Below are positions 10,520 to 21,809 of a DNA stretch of 64,000 bases, piece by piece. A model generated the notes under the pieces. That model ran no database searches. It saw only the letters and a list, made by a program, of their open reading frames with translations, and was not told the DNA's origin. Positions within the stretch are counted from its first letter, which is position 1. Every line of letters begins with the position of its first letter. Source of the DNA: Fennellomyces sp. T-0311 (Eukaryota; Mucoromycota; Mucoromycetes; Mucorales; Lichtheimiaceae); assembly GCA_025266875.1 (NCBI GenBank), contig JALLLT010000035.1, positions 372,001 through 436,000 on the forward strand, written 5' to 3'. A program made the translations under genes and the position numbers.

Positions 10520-12568
10520 ATGCGCAACGAGAAACCTTGCAAAAGTGAGTTTTTCGAGCTACCAGGTTTAGTCGCCATTTTTCTTATTTCTCTCTCTTAA
10601 GACTGCCGAAGTCGGCGCAGGAAATGCAAATGGATCAAAACTGCAAACAAATGTGAACGATGTGCCGAAACACATGTTGAATGCATTCCCGTTTCGGACG
10701 ACTCCATGGCAAGTGTCCAAGACGGCAACGAACAACTACTGGAATGGTGGGACCAAGTTTCTCAGCTGGAAGATATGCTTGATGCCGTCAATGTCTCAAT
10801 AGCACAAGATAGCAGCGACGAAGACGATTCCTCGATAGGAACACCCGAAGCGCAAGAGCCACAATGGAAGTTGAGCGTCGTGAACGGCCGAGTTCGATTG
10901 GAAAGTACGATAAAGAACTTTCAAGAATTGGCAATGTACAATCAAGCATCCATTCGATATTTATCACCCTTGGCGGGATTGTTGCAACGAGAAAGTATTC
11001 GATTTGAAGGCATTTGCGCAAGTGTTGCCATTGCATCGTTCGGTCTCGTGCTCCGCTATTCGCCCCCGAAACCACGACAACACCAAATTAGACAACTTCC
11101 GTATAAGGTCGACTATCGCAACGAAATCGATCATCTCGTTCGTCTCTACTTGACGCGTTACAATGAATGTGTTGGATTGCTTCATGTGCCCACTTTTATG
11201 AAGTACTACCATCGGCTAAAGGATCCGATGGATAGCCCAATCACTCTCGGTATTTGCGTTGACGCCATCGCCTATTTTTATCCTCAACTCGAGCACTCGC
11301 CGCTCGAGAAACGTCAAATGGCCGAGTTCTTTTATACCCGATGCAGGGATATGTTGCTGGATATGTTCGATCAACCGTCTCGCCGACTCGAAGCTATCAT
11401 GACCACCAATCTGTTGATGCAGTACTTGCAAGATGTTATGATGGAGTATACCGAGGCGCGAAGACTGGTGACCATTGCAAAGTTGGTGTGCGAGGATATT
11501 CAAGCAAATCACCTGTACTCCTTGACTCCCCTTGAACGCGTCTTGTTTGATCGCCATTACATGTCTCTCCACGTATGGCAGAGCCTTATCTTCATTTTCT
11601 TGGAAGGAAAGTTTGACTTTAGTGGTGTTCCCGACGTCCCTGTCACGCTGCTGGATCAGGAACCGGAGATGGTCGTTGTGTACCTGAATATGTGGAAGGC
11701 CATCGCGCGTCTATTAGGATGCCCTTACATTACGATACTGATGGTACGCGAGTAATTTTTTTCTTTATAACTGATTAGCTCATTTATACACCTAGAAACA
11801 AATTACTCATGCTGTTCATGGTGAACCATATGAACTGAGCTTGGATATGATCATGCAGTTTGAGCCAATGATGCGGGAATGGTGGGCTGGATTATTACCG
11901 GATTTCCAAATCTGCAACGATCCATTCTCTTCCACAGCGTATATGGCCGTTGAAGAAGTCACATCATCCATTGTACTGATGCCACTTGCTGTCCTCCACG
12001 GTTTATCGGCATTGCTTCATTCATCATTGCTAAAGCCGCGTCTTTTGACCGTGGATGACCAACTCACCGAAGACATGATTGATATTTTGCGACAAAAAGC
12101 CATTTCGGTGACACTCATATCTGTCAAAATGCTCGTCTACGTGCTGAAGCGAAACTTGGAGATTGATCTGGAAGCCTTACCAGGTAAAGTTTGTCGGATA
12201 ACTTTTTTTTGTGTGTGCTATTTTGACCTATAACGTTGATTTACTGAGCAGGTGTCATAGCATCGGTTGGCTATTTGATGGGTGCAATGCATGCAGTATG
12301 CGCGATCGTGACCAATTGCGCAGAGATCCAATTGCCAGATGAGGTATTAGACTTGCTGTTTCGATGCTTCAGTCAAATCAACGCGCTTCTTCCACCTGGT
12401 CATCAAATCCCTCCTTCCTCGTCCCCGCTTGAGCCATTCATGGAAACCTTAAAAGTCAGCCCCATCGATATCTATGAAAAATATCCCATGCCCGGCTACG
12501 CTCTTGTATCCGACATCTTCTTCACGTGTTTCAATCAACTGGAACGCGGTTTCCGCCTCGCATTGTAA
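10520..12568 (+). CDS. Zn2Cys6 transcription-factor-like protein, array member 1
   Basis: Exons 10520-10544, 10602-11743, 11796-12183 and 12252-12568 encode 623 residues. A 25-nt first exon gives MRNEKPCK, and the finger continues in exon 2: Cys7, 10, 17, 26, 29 and 36, spacing C-x2-C-x6-C-x8-C-x2-C-x6-C. Next come a DGNEQLLEW helix (linker/dimerisation), a stretch rich in Ser/Asp/Glu, the array-wide block 'YNQASIRYLSPL', and an all-helical middle region resembling the fungal transcription-factor domain ('MAEFFYTRCRDMLLDM'). It is the most divergent copy: finger residues KWIKTANK and an Asn rather than Tyr inside the first C-x2-C. The internal ATG at 10706 was rejected as start because it would remove the finger. 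Target genes are unknown. Confidence 0.85.
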
Positions 12569-12730
12569 TTACTTCATCCATCCCCTCCCACCCAGTATTT
12601 TGTACAGTATCTCTCTCTTTCTTTCTTAATATTTATATAAATGGCTTTGAACCTTCTGATACCAACAATGAGTGGCCGATGCATTACGCATTAAATCGCT
12701 GTGTTCGTACCTGGATCCCACGCTCAAAAA

Positions 12731-14727
12731 ATGCGCAACGAATTTCCTTGCGCCTGTAAGTTGATACTATTTCCTTTGCTGTCTACTATAGATCTTGACT
12801 CAATCATTTTAGATTGCAAACGGAGGCGACGGAAATGCATATACCTGAGACGTTCGAATGCTTGTCTGTTATGTACGCAAATGCGCATTGCCTGCCATCC
12901 ATGTGAAACCAAAGAAGCTCTTCCTATGCGAGACGGCAACCAAGAGCTGCAGCGATGGCAACAACAAATGGCACAGCTCGATTCAGAGACAAATACCTTG
13001 CACACTCAAATCACCAATCTAGAACCCGTTTCGACAAAGTCGTGGGACCTTTGCGTTATCGACGGCAATGTCCACCTGGAAACGCCAATACGAAGCCTTG
13101 ACGAATTGCTCCGATACAACCAAGCATCCATTCGATATCTCTCTCCATTCCAACAGCTGTTCCGCAGAGAACATATCCAATTCAAAGGCGTATCTACGAG
13201 TGTTGCATTGGCATCAACGGGCCTCATCATCCGTTATGCGACACCGCGCAACCAACCACGTCATATCATGTACCATGGGCTTGCCGAAATGGCGCACAAG
13301 TGGATGGACAGTCTTGTGGATTTGTATATGGAGCGATTCAATCCGTACGTGGGGTTGCTTCACCGTCAATCATTTCTCGAGCATTATCATGGACTGGATG
13401 ATCCATTGTCAAGTGCCATTGCTTTAGCCGTTTGTGTCGACACGATCGCGTATTTCTATCCACAGCTCGAGTATTCAATGCAAGAGAAACGAGATGTCGC
13501 CGAGTTCTTTTATGTTTGCTGCCGCGACAAGCTACTCGAGATGTACGACGATCCTTCGCAACAATTGGAGGCAGTCATATCGACCAATCTATTAATGCAG
13601 TACTTGATGGATGTGCTACTGGAATTTGCAGAGGCTCGACGCTTGATCACAATAGCCTTGTTGGTGTGCCACGATCTGGAGTTTCAAGAACTATCGTTAG
13701 TTCAGAACGCCTTGTTTCAACGAGCTCGTTCCGACTTGCAAATATGCATGTGCAACATTGATTTGATCGTAGATGATAAATTTGACTATAGTCGCGTCCA
13801 ATACCAACGTATATTCGTACTCGATGATGAACCACAATCAACCCGAGTTTACTTTACAATGTGGAAGCATATACTTGAGTTTGTTGGGTCCCGCTATGCT
13901 ACAACTTTGGCCGTGAGTTTTTTTTTTTGCTATCTTTTATCCATTGTGATATTGACCTTGATTTTAGGAACATGCGTGGTCTTCGGTTCTTCATGGAAAA
14001 GAATGTGAATTGAGCCTTGACCTTGTCCTACAGTTTGAACCAACCATCCAGGCATGGTGGAAAAGCCTCCCAACCGAATTTCGACTATGCGATGATCCAT
14101 TCAACTTGAAGGCTGTGCGCCAAGCAATTGAAAGTGCTCCGTCGTCTACTCATATGATGCCTCTTGCACTTATCCATGTCACCACTGCAGCCGTTCAATC
14201 AACCTTCTTGCAGCCTCAGTCATCAATACCTGAACAAGCCAATAGTGATGTTATTAATATTTTACGCCAACGTGCCTTGTATCTCACCCTGTGCTCAACT
14301 CAAGCATTAATTCATGTAATGGTGAAGAATCTGGAAGTCGATATTGAAGCCATGCCCTGTAAGTTATTATGGTCCTTTGCTGTAACAGCAACAAACATGC
14401 GTACGTATTCACATGGCAGATATAGTGTCTTTTGGTTATATGATGGGGATACTTCACGCAATCTGCAACATCGTTAGCTGTCTACGGTTAAAACTTCCTC
14501 CCGAGATGCAAAACATGCTTAGTTACTGCTTCGACAAATTACGATCTGTCGTTCCTTTGGATCATCACATTCCAGAAGAATCAGTCACTAAACTTCAGTC
14601 TTTTGTTATTACCCGCAGATCGAACCCAATTGTGATTTATGAAAGTTATCCAATACCACGGTTAGCCATGTTATCCGACATTTTTCAGACTTGCTTTAGG
14701 CACATGAACTCACTTGTATCTTTATAA
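12731..14727 (+). CDS. Zn2Cys6 transcription-factor-like protein, array member 2
   Basis: Exons 12731-12755, 12813-13912, 13968-14358 and 14426-14727 encode 605 residues. The finger begins MRNEFPCAYC; its six cysteines (7, 10, 17, 26, 29, 36) keep the array spacing, with a very basic CKRRRRKC loop. It is followed by RDGNQELQRWQQQ, probably a coiled-coil dimerisation helix, then 'YNQASIRYLSPF', 'SVALASTGLIIR', 'YMERFNPYVGLLH' and the helical fungal_trans-like region. Exon 3 begins with the paralog-conserved 'LHGKECELSLDLVLQFEP', and exon 4 with 'GYMMG(I/V)LH'. It lies 163 bp downstream of member 1 in the same orientation, a plain tandem duplicate. Intron 2 is a multiple of three and stays open, so retention would not break the frame at once. 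Confidence 0.88.
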
Positions 14728-14999
14728 CAATTGTAATATTTAATAAGGCTCCATTGAATAATCCAAACTACTATATGATTTCAACGTCGCGTCGTTCCAT
14801 CTTCTGAACGAATTGCTTGCCAGTATGATCCGTCGCTTTGAACGCAGTTTCAGCATATACCTACACTTCCACAATTCTGATAGAAATTACAGGTCATTTT
14901 CAAGAAAAAATAGGTCCCGATTTTGAAAAATAGCTTTACCATGCTGACTATAATTATATTTCTTTCCACCAAAGTTTATCTTCAAACTGTTTACAACTG
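14728..14999. other. Short gap before the HET remnant
   Basis: About 270 bases. No gene is seen; some of it may be unrecognisable upstream sequence of the decayed HET gene. Confidence 0.3.
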
Positions 15000-15976
15000 C
15001 TCTGATATCGTAATATGGACATTTGAAGAAGCATATATATCCGAGAATATATTGCTTGTCGGGCGTAATGTCCATGTCTGGTCAAACAGGTTTGGGCGAT
15101 ATAACAATCCAAAAGCTTCAAAGTTCCTTGAGAACATTCGCTTTAAAAAAAAATGGCGTCAGTGGAGAGCCTGTACCGCTTTGCAGTACGCAGCGATGCG
15201 CACACGTAGCAAGGTACATGACCGAATCTTTGCCTTGGGTTATTTACTTCACGAGCTCAAGGACGGCATCGATTTTAACTATCATCAGCTACTGGTTGAT
15301 CTGATGGTCCAGTTTTACGGCCTTTTGATACAGAAAGATACATCCATATTACTACTTGATAGTTCTCTACATTTACGTAGAAGGGACTACACGTGCTCGA
15401 CAAGAATCAAGCTCATTATCATCTTTTGACTGAAGTAAATGGCACATATAACTGAGGAGCTCTCGATATCGATCTTACTGGAGTATTCAAATACGTTGCT
15501 ACTGGGCAGTCTATAAACATTATATGTACAAGCATGTCCGGTCCGCATCGAATAGTTATCTCTGTTGCACGATCAGAGAAGGTCGAGCCTTGTAATGGAT
15601 ATACCAAAGATGGGCTACCAAAGCAATACTACAATGAACGCAGCCATGGTCGATGCAACACACCGCCAGCTTGCAAGTTTCTGACATTTGTTACCACCAC
15701 TATCGAATCACAGAAGGATCATAATATACTGTATTGGGACACTTGGGATTGAGAACGACCCACTTTCTTCCATTGAAATATAGGAGTTACGGGGTCCATA
15801 CCAGCACTATATCGAAGCCATCGAGTAATGCAAGTATTATATCACTGACCGAAGAGTGTTCCAAACGTCTTACCCTTTCCGGAATATGCTGTGATCTTAT
15901 TATCTTTCGCCGGGATTATCGTCCATTAATCAAAAATGTTAACGGTCATTACAAGTCGATTGGTATGTTTTCTTAA
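15000..15976 (+). pseudogene. Decayed HET-domain gene
   Basis: Several plus-strand segments in different frames resemble the middle and end of zygomycete HET-domain proteins: 'WTFEEAYISENILLVGR' at about 15,010-15,070, 'MRTRSKVHDRIFALG' near 15,195-15,240, 'LVDLMVQFYGLL' near 15,295-15,330, and 'SIISLTEECSKRLTLSGIC' near 15,830-15,890. Stops and frame changes separate them, and the N-terminal block with the Y-x-A-L-S-Y-x-W motif is missing. No set of introns I could find restores one frame, so I call it a pseudogene. It is probably a relative of the HET gene at the left edge. It lies between regulator-array members 2 and 3, nose to tail with a transposon remnant. Confidence 0.6.
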
Positions 15977-16064
15977 TAGTAAACACAAGTTTAATCCGGG
16001 TATACAGCCAAAGCAAGCGTTTGTAATTCACGAGTGAGACTGAGCGGGGAAGCTTGCAATAAGA

Positions 16065-17940
16065 AAATCTATTTCCGACTACTTTGACAACAATGATGTA
16101 ACCATAACAGCCAAAGATGTTTTCCGAAAGTTCTTGTCTCCTCTGATATTGTCCGTGAAATAAACCTCTGCATTTCGTGGCCGTACAGAATGTAAGCATT
16201 TTGTACTGCATCAAACGAATATTGGAGATGCGAAAAAGATTTTGTTGGTACTATCAGTTGGAGTCTCACTTCTTGGTACTCATTGCAAACAGTGTAGACC
16301 GCAGTAAAAATCGGTATGCCATTGATCTTGCCGAGGTGTTTGATGACTTTGAATGTATGGTCACCTTTTAAGAATCTACCACCAAGAAGCATCATTTGCT
16401 TGTCGATCAAGTGTCTAATCTCACTGATGTATGCTGTGTAAAATGATCGTAGATATTGGGCAGGCGGTACATAGCCCGCGTACCCAAACTTGTCGTCAAA
16501 CGGGGAAAATGGCTCAACATCCGTCGACGACGTAAACATGCCATCAATTGACGGGTCGTCACGCCTGAAAATGTTGGCGAGAAGGTACTGGGGTTCGTAT
16601 TTTGCGTGGCGCAATGTATGCATCTCTCTCCGTATTTTTGAAGAAGCTTGGGCCCGATAGAATTCTGGATTAATGGTCTCATGAGGTCACCGAGTCGTCG
16701 CGAAACTCCTCCGGAATGCGTCGTGTAAGCTGGATAGCTAGATTGAAGAAACATTGGAATCTGGCGGATAATGAGCTCATCGTTGCTTGTTATGTATCTT
16801 GTTGGGCAATTAGAGGACCCTGTACACTCATAACGAGTACCCATTATATAGAAGCAACTATAAATATTGATCCAGTTTCAGCTCTTTTCAAAATCGGCAA
16901 TATAAAAGTTCTCTCTTACCTGTCGAGATCAACCATTCGGCGAGTGTGAAGTTCTTTCGTATATCCTTTCATGCTATATGAGTTTTGACATGTAGGGCAC
17001 TTTAGTGGTTTGATTCTGTTGACGAGGAGATGCGGAAACGAAAGAGATACATGAGGTTGGCATAGCTTGGAAGGGTCCAAACCATCACGCAACGCAAAGA
17101 AAGGGACCTTAGGCTCCACCTAGAATTTACCCGCCTTGTATTCTCTGGGCTCATCTCCATCTTCAGCCTTTATGCGTTCTTGTATTTCTTCGCAGTATGC
17201 TTTCCTTCTGTTTTCCGTCTGCGCGATTCTCGGTGGTGTTTATTGTTTTGGGTAAGAAATTATCTTTAATTTGAAGAGAGAGAATAAAAAAGCTCAAAAA
17301 AAAGATATACAAGAAATTTACTAGCAAAGCTGACCGGTCTGGTATAACGGATCAGATGACAAAGTGTTTACCAGCCACTCAAAAGTCGCGTTGTAAAACG
17401 GTTGAGAGCGCCAGATCGTCAGCTTCCTCTTCAATCGGATCAATATCCTCACGAATTACAGGCTCCGTGTCCTCGGCTTCTTGTTCGTTGCTAAGCAACA
17501 GTTCCGCCAGAGAGACATACCCTGATTGCGTAACTGACGCGTTGCTTTGTTCCTCAGTCGGCTCCGAGAGATTGGTTGCTGGATTCTGAACATTGCTGTC
17601 CGGGATTATGCCATCAGCAATGACCGTATCTTCAATGGAACTGCTTGACGCGCGTGGTGTAGTAAAACCAAACCCAAGTAGTTTTGCCAGTGCATGATCG
17701 ACAGGTTCTTTCTTCTTTGGTCTTCCCACTCTTTAATGTTAGGCGAATTCTTTCCTCCTGGGGGTCGGCCATGGGTTTTTGGTTTGTTAGTCGTTGTTTT
17801 TTATACGTTTGCCGATGCTTTCGTTGGCATTTTCCATCGTGTTTAAATAAGCGACGCTTACGTACAACGAAGAATGAAAAGCTCAGATGAAGGCGTCGAA
17901 CCTTACACAAGCTGCAAAAAGATACAAAACAATTGGCCAA
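16065..17940 (-). pseudogene. Decayed DDE-type transposase gene (DUF6729-like N-terminal region)
   Basis: Minus-strand pieces form one ancestral protein. In order: a basic N-terminus with MADPQEERIRLTLK and, after a frameshift near 17,735, GRPKKKEPVDHALAKLLGFG (AT-hook-like); an acidic linker (17,379-17,729); then 'VPFFALRDGLDPSKLCQPHV', C-P-x-C and 'HTRRMVDLD' at about 16,916-17,115, preceded by an in-frame TAG; an apparent intron; 'MGTRYECTG', 'HSGGVSRRLGDLMRPLIQNS'; a one-base frameshift near 16,625 before 'MHTLRHAKYEPQYLL'; and, in another frame, 'VYFTDNIRGDKNF', which looks like the second-Asp motif of an RNase H-fold transposase. I associate the N-terminal part with DUF6729 from memory. 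At least three disruptions make it non-functional. No terminal repeats were found. Confidence 0.6.
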
Positions 17941-18014
17941 GACAGCTTTATTAGCATTGAATATGATTGGCTCTTCCTACCCCTCCAGTATTATTCGTGC
18001 CCCACTGTCTCAAT

Positions 18015-20016
18015 ATGCCGAACCGCCCATGCACTTGTGAGTAACAACATTCCTTTTTCGTCATTCTGTACTCATTGTTGCCAATCGAGATTGTAAAAAA
18101 CGTCGGCGGAAGTGCATCTACGATGAGGAATCGATGGGTTGTTTGTTTTGCAAGCGAAGGGATCTTGTCTGCATTCCTTATGAATCGAACGAACCCGTAC
18201 AGCTTATCCAGGATGGCAACAAGCAACTGCAACGATGGCAATTACAAATGGACCAACTCGATACCAATCTTGAAACCTTGCGTGAACTCATGAATCGACG
18301 CGAATGGTTTTTGCGTATTGTCGACGGTAACATCCAAGTAGAAAGTCGAATACGAAACCTACGCGAGCTATTCGAGTACAACCAAGCATCGATCCGTTAT
18401 CTTTCTCCATTTCAGCACTTTTTCCGCAGGGAGCATATCCGGTTCAAAGGCGTACCTGCAAGTGTTGCATTGGCATCCACAGGACTAGTCGTTCGCCACG
18501 CAACACTTAACAAGACCCCTCGTCAAACAATTACTGAGAAGGATAAGGAAACCACATACGAGCTGATGGGTCGGCTTGTCAATCTATACATGGAGCGGTA
18601 TAATGCTTTTGTCGGGTTTATCCATCCCGAGACGTTCTTCAAGCATTATAATGATCTGGATGATCCGTTATCCAGTCCTCTCGTTCTCGCCATTTGTGTC
18701 GACACCATTGCATATTTCCACGCACAGCTCGAATACTCAACTCAGGAAAAACGTGACCTCGCGGAATATTTCTATACTCGCTGTAGGGATATGATACTCG
18801 ATATGGTCGATGATCCAGAACGGAGACTGGAGGCAGTAGTATCCACTAACCTGCTGGTGCAATATTTGGTGGATATATTGTTGGAATATACCGAGGCCCG
18901 ACGATTAATCACGATTGCCTTGTTAGCGTGCCATGAACTGGATAATCAAGAGCTGTCTTTAATCGAGAATACCATGTTTCAACGATCTCATGCGGCGCTA
19001 AAGATTGCCATGGCTTCCATAAACGTAGTAGTGGATGGCAAATTTGACTTTTCTGGTATTTCGTTGAGCAATATACATGTGTTGAGCGACGAACCACAGA
19101 CGATTGATGTTTATGCGAGGATGTGGAAGCACATTTTGGCACTGGCTGGATCGGAGTATATTACAACCATGGTCGTGAGTTTCTAATACTCCTTTAGCTG
19201 ATGCGCTATTCTAATTAATACGTATAGAAGCATATCGGATATGGACAAGAATGTGAGTTGCGTCTTGATCTTATTCTACAGTTTGAACCAGTCGTGCAAG
19301 CATGGTGGAAAAGCCTTTCAAATGAATTTCGGTTGTGCGACGATCCATTTGATTTGAAAGCTGTATATCAAGCGATTGAAAATGTCCAGTCATCTACTGA
19401 TCTGATACCACTCGCACTGATTCACGTAATCACGGTTATGATCCAGCCAGCGCTGTTGCAGCCATATTCCTCAGTACATGGTCGAGGCAACGACGACATT
19501 ATTACCATCTTGCGCGAACGATCTCGAACGCTCTCACTTTGTTCAGCCCAAGCACTTATCTACATCATGAAGAAACATCTAGAAGTGGATATCGAAGGTG
19601 TGGTCCGTAAGTACTTTTGGTTTATTGATAAGCATCGATACTCACAAGAATCGAATTTAGTATCATTCAGTTATATGATGAGCGTGCTTCACTCTGTTTG
19701 CACTGTTGTCAGCTGTTTGCGGGTACAGCTTCCTCCAGAAATGCAAAACATGCTTTTTTACTGGTTTACCCAGTTAAGCTCGATCGTTCCATCGGATCAT
19801 CACGTACCAGAATCGGCCACCAAACTTGAAACATTTATTACTACTTCCGAATCTGACCGCTTCGCAGTATACGAAAAGTACCCTATGCCAAAGCTAGCTT
19901 TGTTATCCGATATCTTCCAAAGTTGCTTTAGACAATTGAATTTCGTTCCCACCACGCCTAACACTGCTGTACAAACTCAACATTTTTATCATAACGACAA
20001 CGTAAATAAAGCATAG
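18015..20016 (+). CDS. Zn2Cys6 transcription-factor-like protein, array member 3
   Basis: Exons 18015-18036, 18090-19174, 19228-19606 and 19661-20016 encode 613 residues. The 22-nt first exon gives MPNRPCT; the finger completes as YCKKRRRKC...CLFC...C, with Cys6, 9, 16, 25, 28 and 35. The dimerisation-like helix (DGNKQLQRWQLQ), 'FEYNQASIRYLSPF', 'SVALASTGLVVRHA' and the helical regulatory domain ('FFKHYNDLDDPLSSP', 'AEYFYTRCRDMILDM') follow. Exon 3 starts KHIGYGQECELRLD and exon 4 with SFSYMMS, matching the other copies. The C-terminus has an extra ~20-residue polar tail absent from the neighbours. It sits just downstream of the transposon remnant and is convergent with member 4. Confidence 0.88.
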
Positions 20017-21294
20017 GTTCAAAAGAAGTGACCGAATACTTTTATGTAAGTCAATTGGTACGGATCTTGCAGGAAACGCTGCACCAGACTTCGCCTTTAT
20101 GATATTATGGACGTTCACTTAATCCCCTTGATATATATATATAATGTCTGTTACTTAGCTAGGCTACTTATGTATCACTTAACGAGAAAAGGCTCTTGAA
20201 TGACGAGAACAAAATATACATGTTATTTATTGTAAAACTCACACTATATTTATACTGATGAGTCTGGAAGGAGAAACGAATGCTTTGTGTAATAGCCCAA
20301 AGGTCCATGTTATCACCGAGCCTTATATAATCTTACCAACAAGAGACCGAAGGTCTGAGACCAACTTAACGGAGTTGTCTTACATTGTCAGTAAAGCCGT
20401 ATCAGGGTTGCATATAGGAGCAAATAAGGCAATCGATAACTGTATAGTTGCTGATGTCGTAATAACAATGTATATAACCAAGGACTAAGGGAAAGCATGT
20501 AGCCATGGTGATGATATGTCGAGGATACGACACTGCCGAAAAAATTATGACGACAAGCCTATATGCTACCACGGAGAACTTACATTGGTACCTGTCGATG
20601 TTGCTGTTGTTGCTGCACAGGTACGTCGTCTGCTGTAGTGAGTAGGCGCGATATTGATTCACTGACGAACCAATTCCTTACCGTAATGTTTGTATCGCTT
20701 CAACGGCTAACCATAAGCAGTGTGTATCGCAAAATAAGAATCCTGCGCCTTACACCTCTTGCATAATAAGTCGTGCCATCTGTATGATTCCGCAGTAGTG
20801 ATGTATTGACCGCGAGAGCAATTAAAAAATCCTCCAACGAATTGAAGTCGCTGTCATCCAATTTAGATAAATGTCACACATCTGCCCTCACCATATAGCC
20901 AATTGTAAATGATATGTATGACGAGTTTTCTTCGTAATGCTTGTAATACTTTGGACGGCAAACCAGATAGGAACTCAAGTGCTTATGTCGAAAATTTCCA
21001 GGAACACATTTTCGAAAGGATCCAATGGTTAAATCGGTACAGGAAGAATAGCCGCTGACCGGGGTACCCAAGTGATAGCAACTCACGGCCAACTAATAGC
21101 ACTTACATATTTTGGTGCTGAATATGTAATGCAAAATCAACGATAGAGCAGCTTTTGGTATACATAAGCGCAAAGGAACCTTTGTGCGGTGAAGTACAAA
21201 GGAGCTATTAGTAAGATCGGGACCTTCACTTGCTAGACTACCATTTTTCTGATACAAAATTTTCGTTAGAAGCTTGATTGCAAGTTTGCTTGTA
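20017..21294. other. Intergenic region between convergent array members 3 and 4
   Basis: About 1.3 kb before the inverted-repeat element, with no gene I can support. It has an (AT)n run near 20,131-20,142. Short ORFs here have no family motif. Confidence 0.4.
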
Positions 21295-21454
21295 CAGTGG
21301 CCGCTTCATATAATGATATTTATATAACGATAATTCGATATAACGATGCAATTTTCGATGCACCAAAACAGTAATCACTGCCAAGTCCCATTTTAAATAA
21401 TGTAACGATAAAGTTTGGGGTGCACCATCGTATCGTTATGTAAAGCGGCCACTG
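21295..21454. mobile_element. 160-bp MITE-like element with terminal inverted repeats, TA-flanked
   Basis: The left end starts CAGTGGCCGCTT and the right end is its reverse complement, AAGCGGCCACTG. The similarity extends inward imperfectly, with ATAACGAT motifs on both sides. TA dinucleotides flank both ends (21293-21294 and 21455-21456). There is no coding capacity. Terminal CAGTGG-type repeats, a TA target site and small size fit a non-autonomous Tc1/mariner or pogo/Tigger derivative. The superfamily is inferred, the inverted repeat is directly visible. It lies in the convergent gap of the regulator array. Confidence 0.82.
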
Positions 21455-21809
21455 TAGTAAGTTTATGTATGACTTTCATATACATGAAAGCATCAGAAAA
21501 TTGGTTAAGAATGCCAGCAAAAAGGAGTCGTTTTCTTTGTGTTCTCTTAATTCAAGCAGCGACATCGGTTCCTCGCTCTGGACACCCAGTACTTATTCGC
21601 GACATTAGCAGCCATAGTTATAAAACACGGCGCGCAGCTACCTCATATGTAGTATCCGCGGTATCATTTACAATAATGTTAGAGTCAAAAACATAACGGC
21701 GCTGAAACAATTGTACTACCCTTATTATCTATTTCGTATCGACGTGTATAAGCAAGTTGCGAGTAGCAAATTTATTAAAGGTATGGTTTATAATTACAGT
21801 GCGAAAATG

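Noticed and set aside
10706..11755. Array member 1 starting at the internal ATG 10706
   Set aside because: The complete Zn2Cys6 finger lies upstream in the same frame via a GT-AG intron seen in all seven paralogs.
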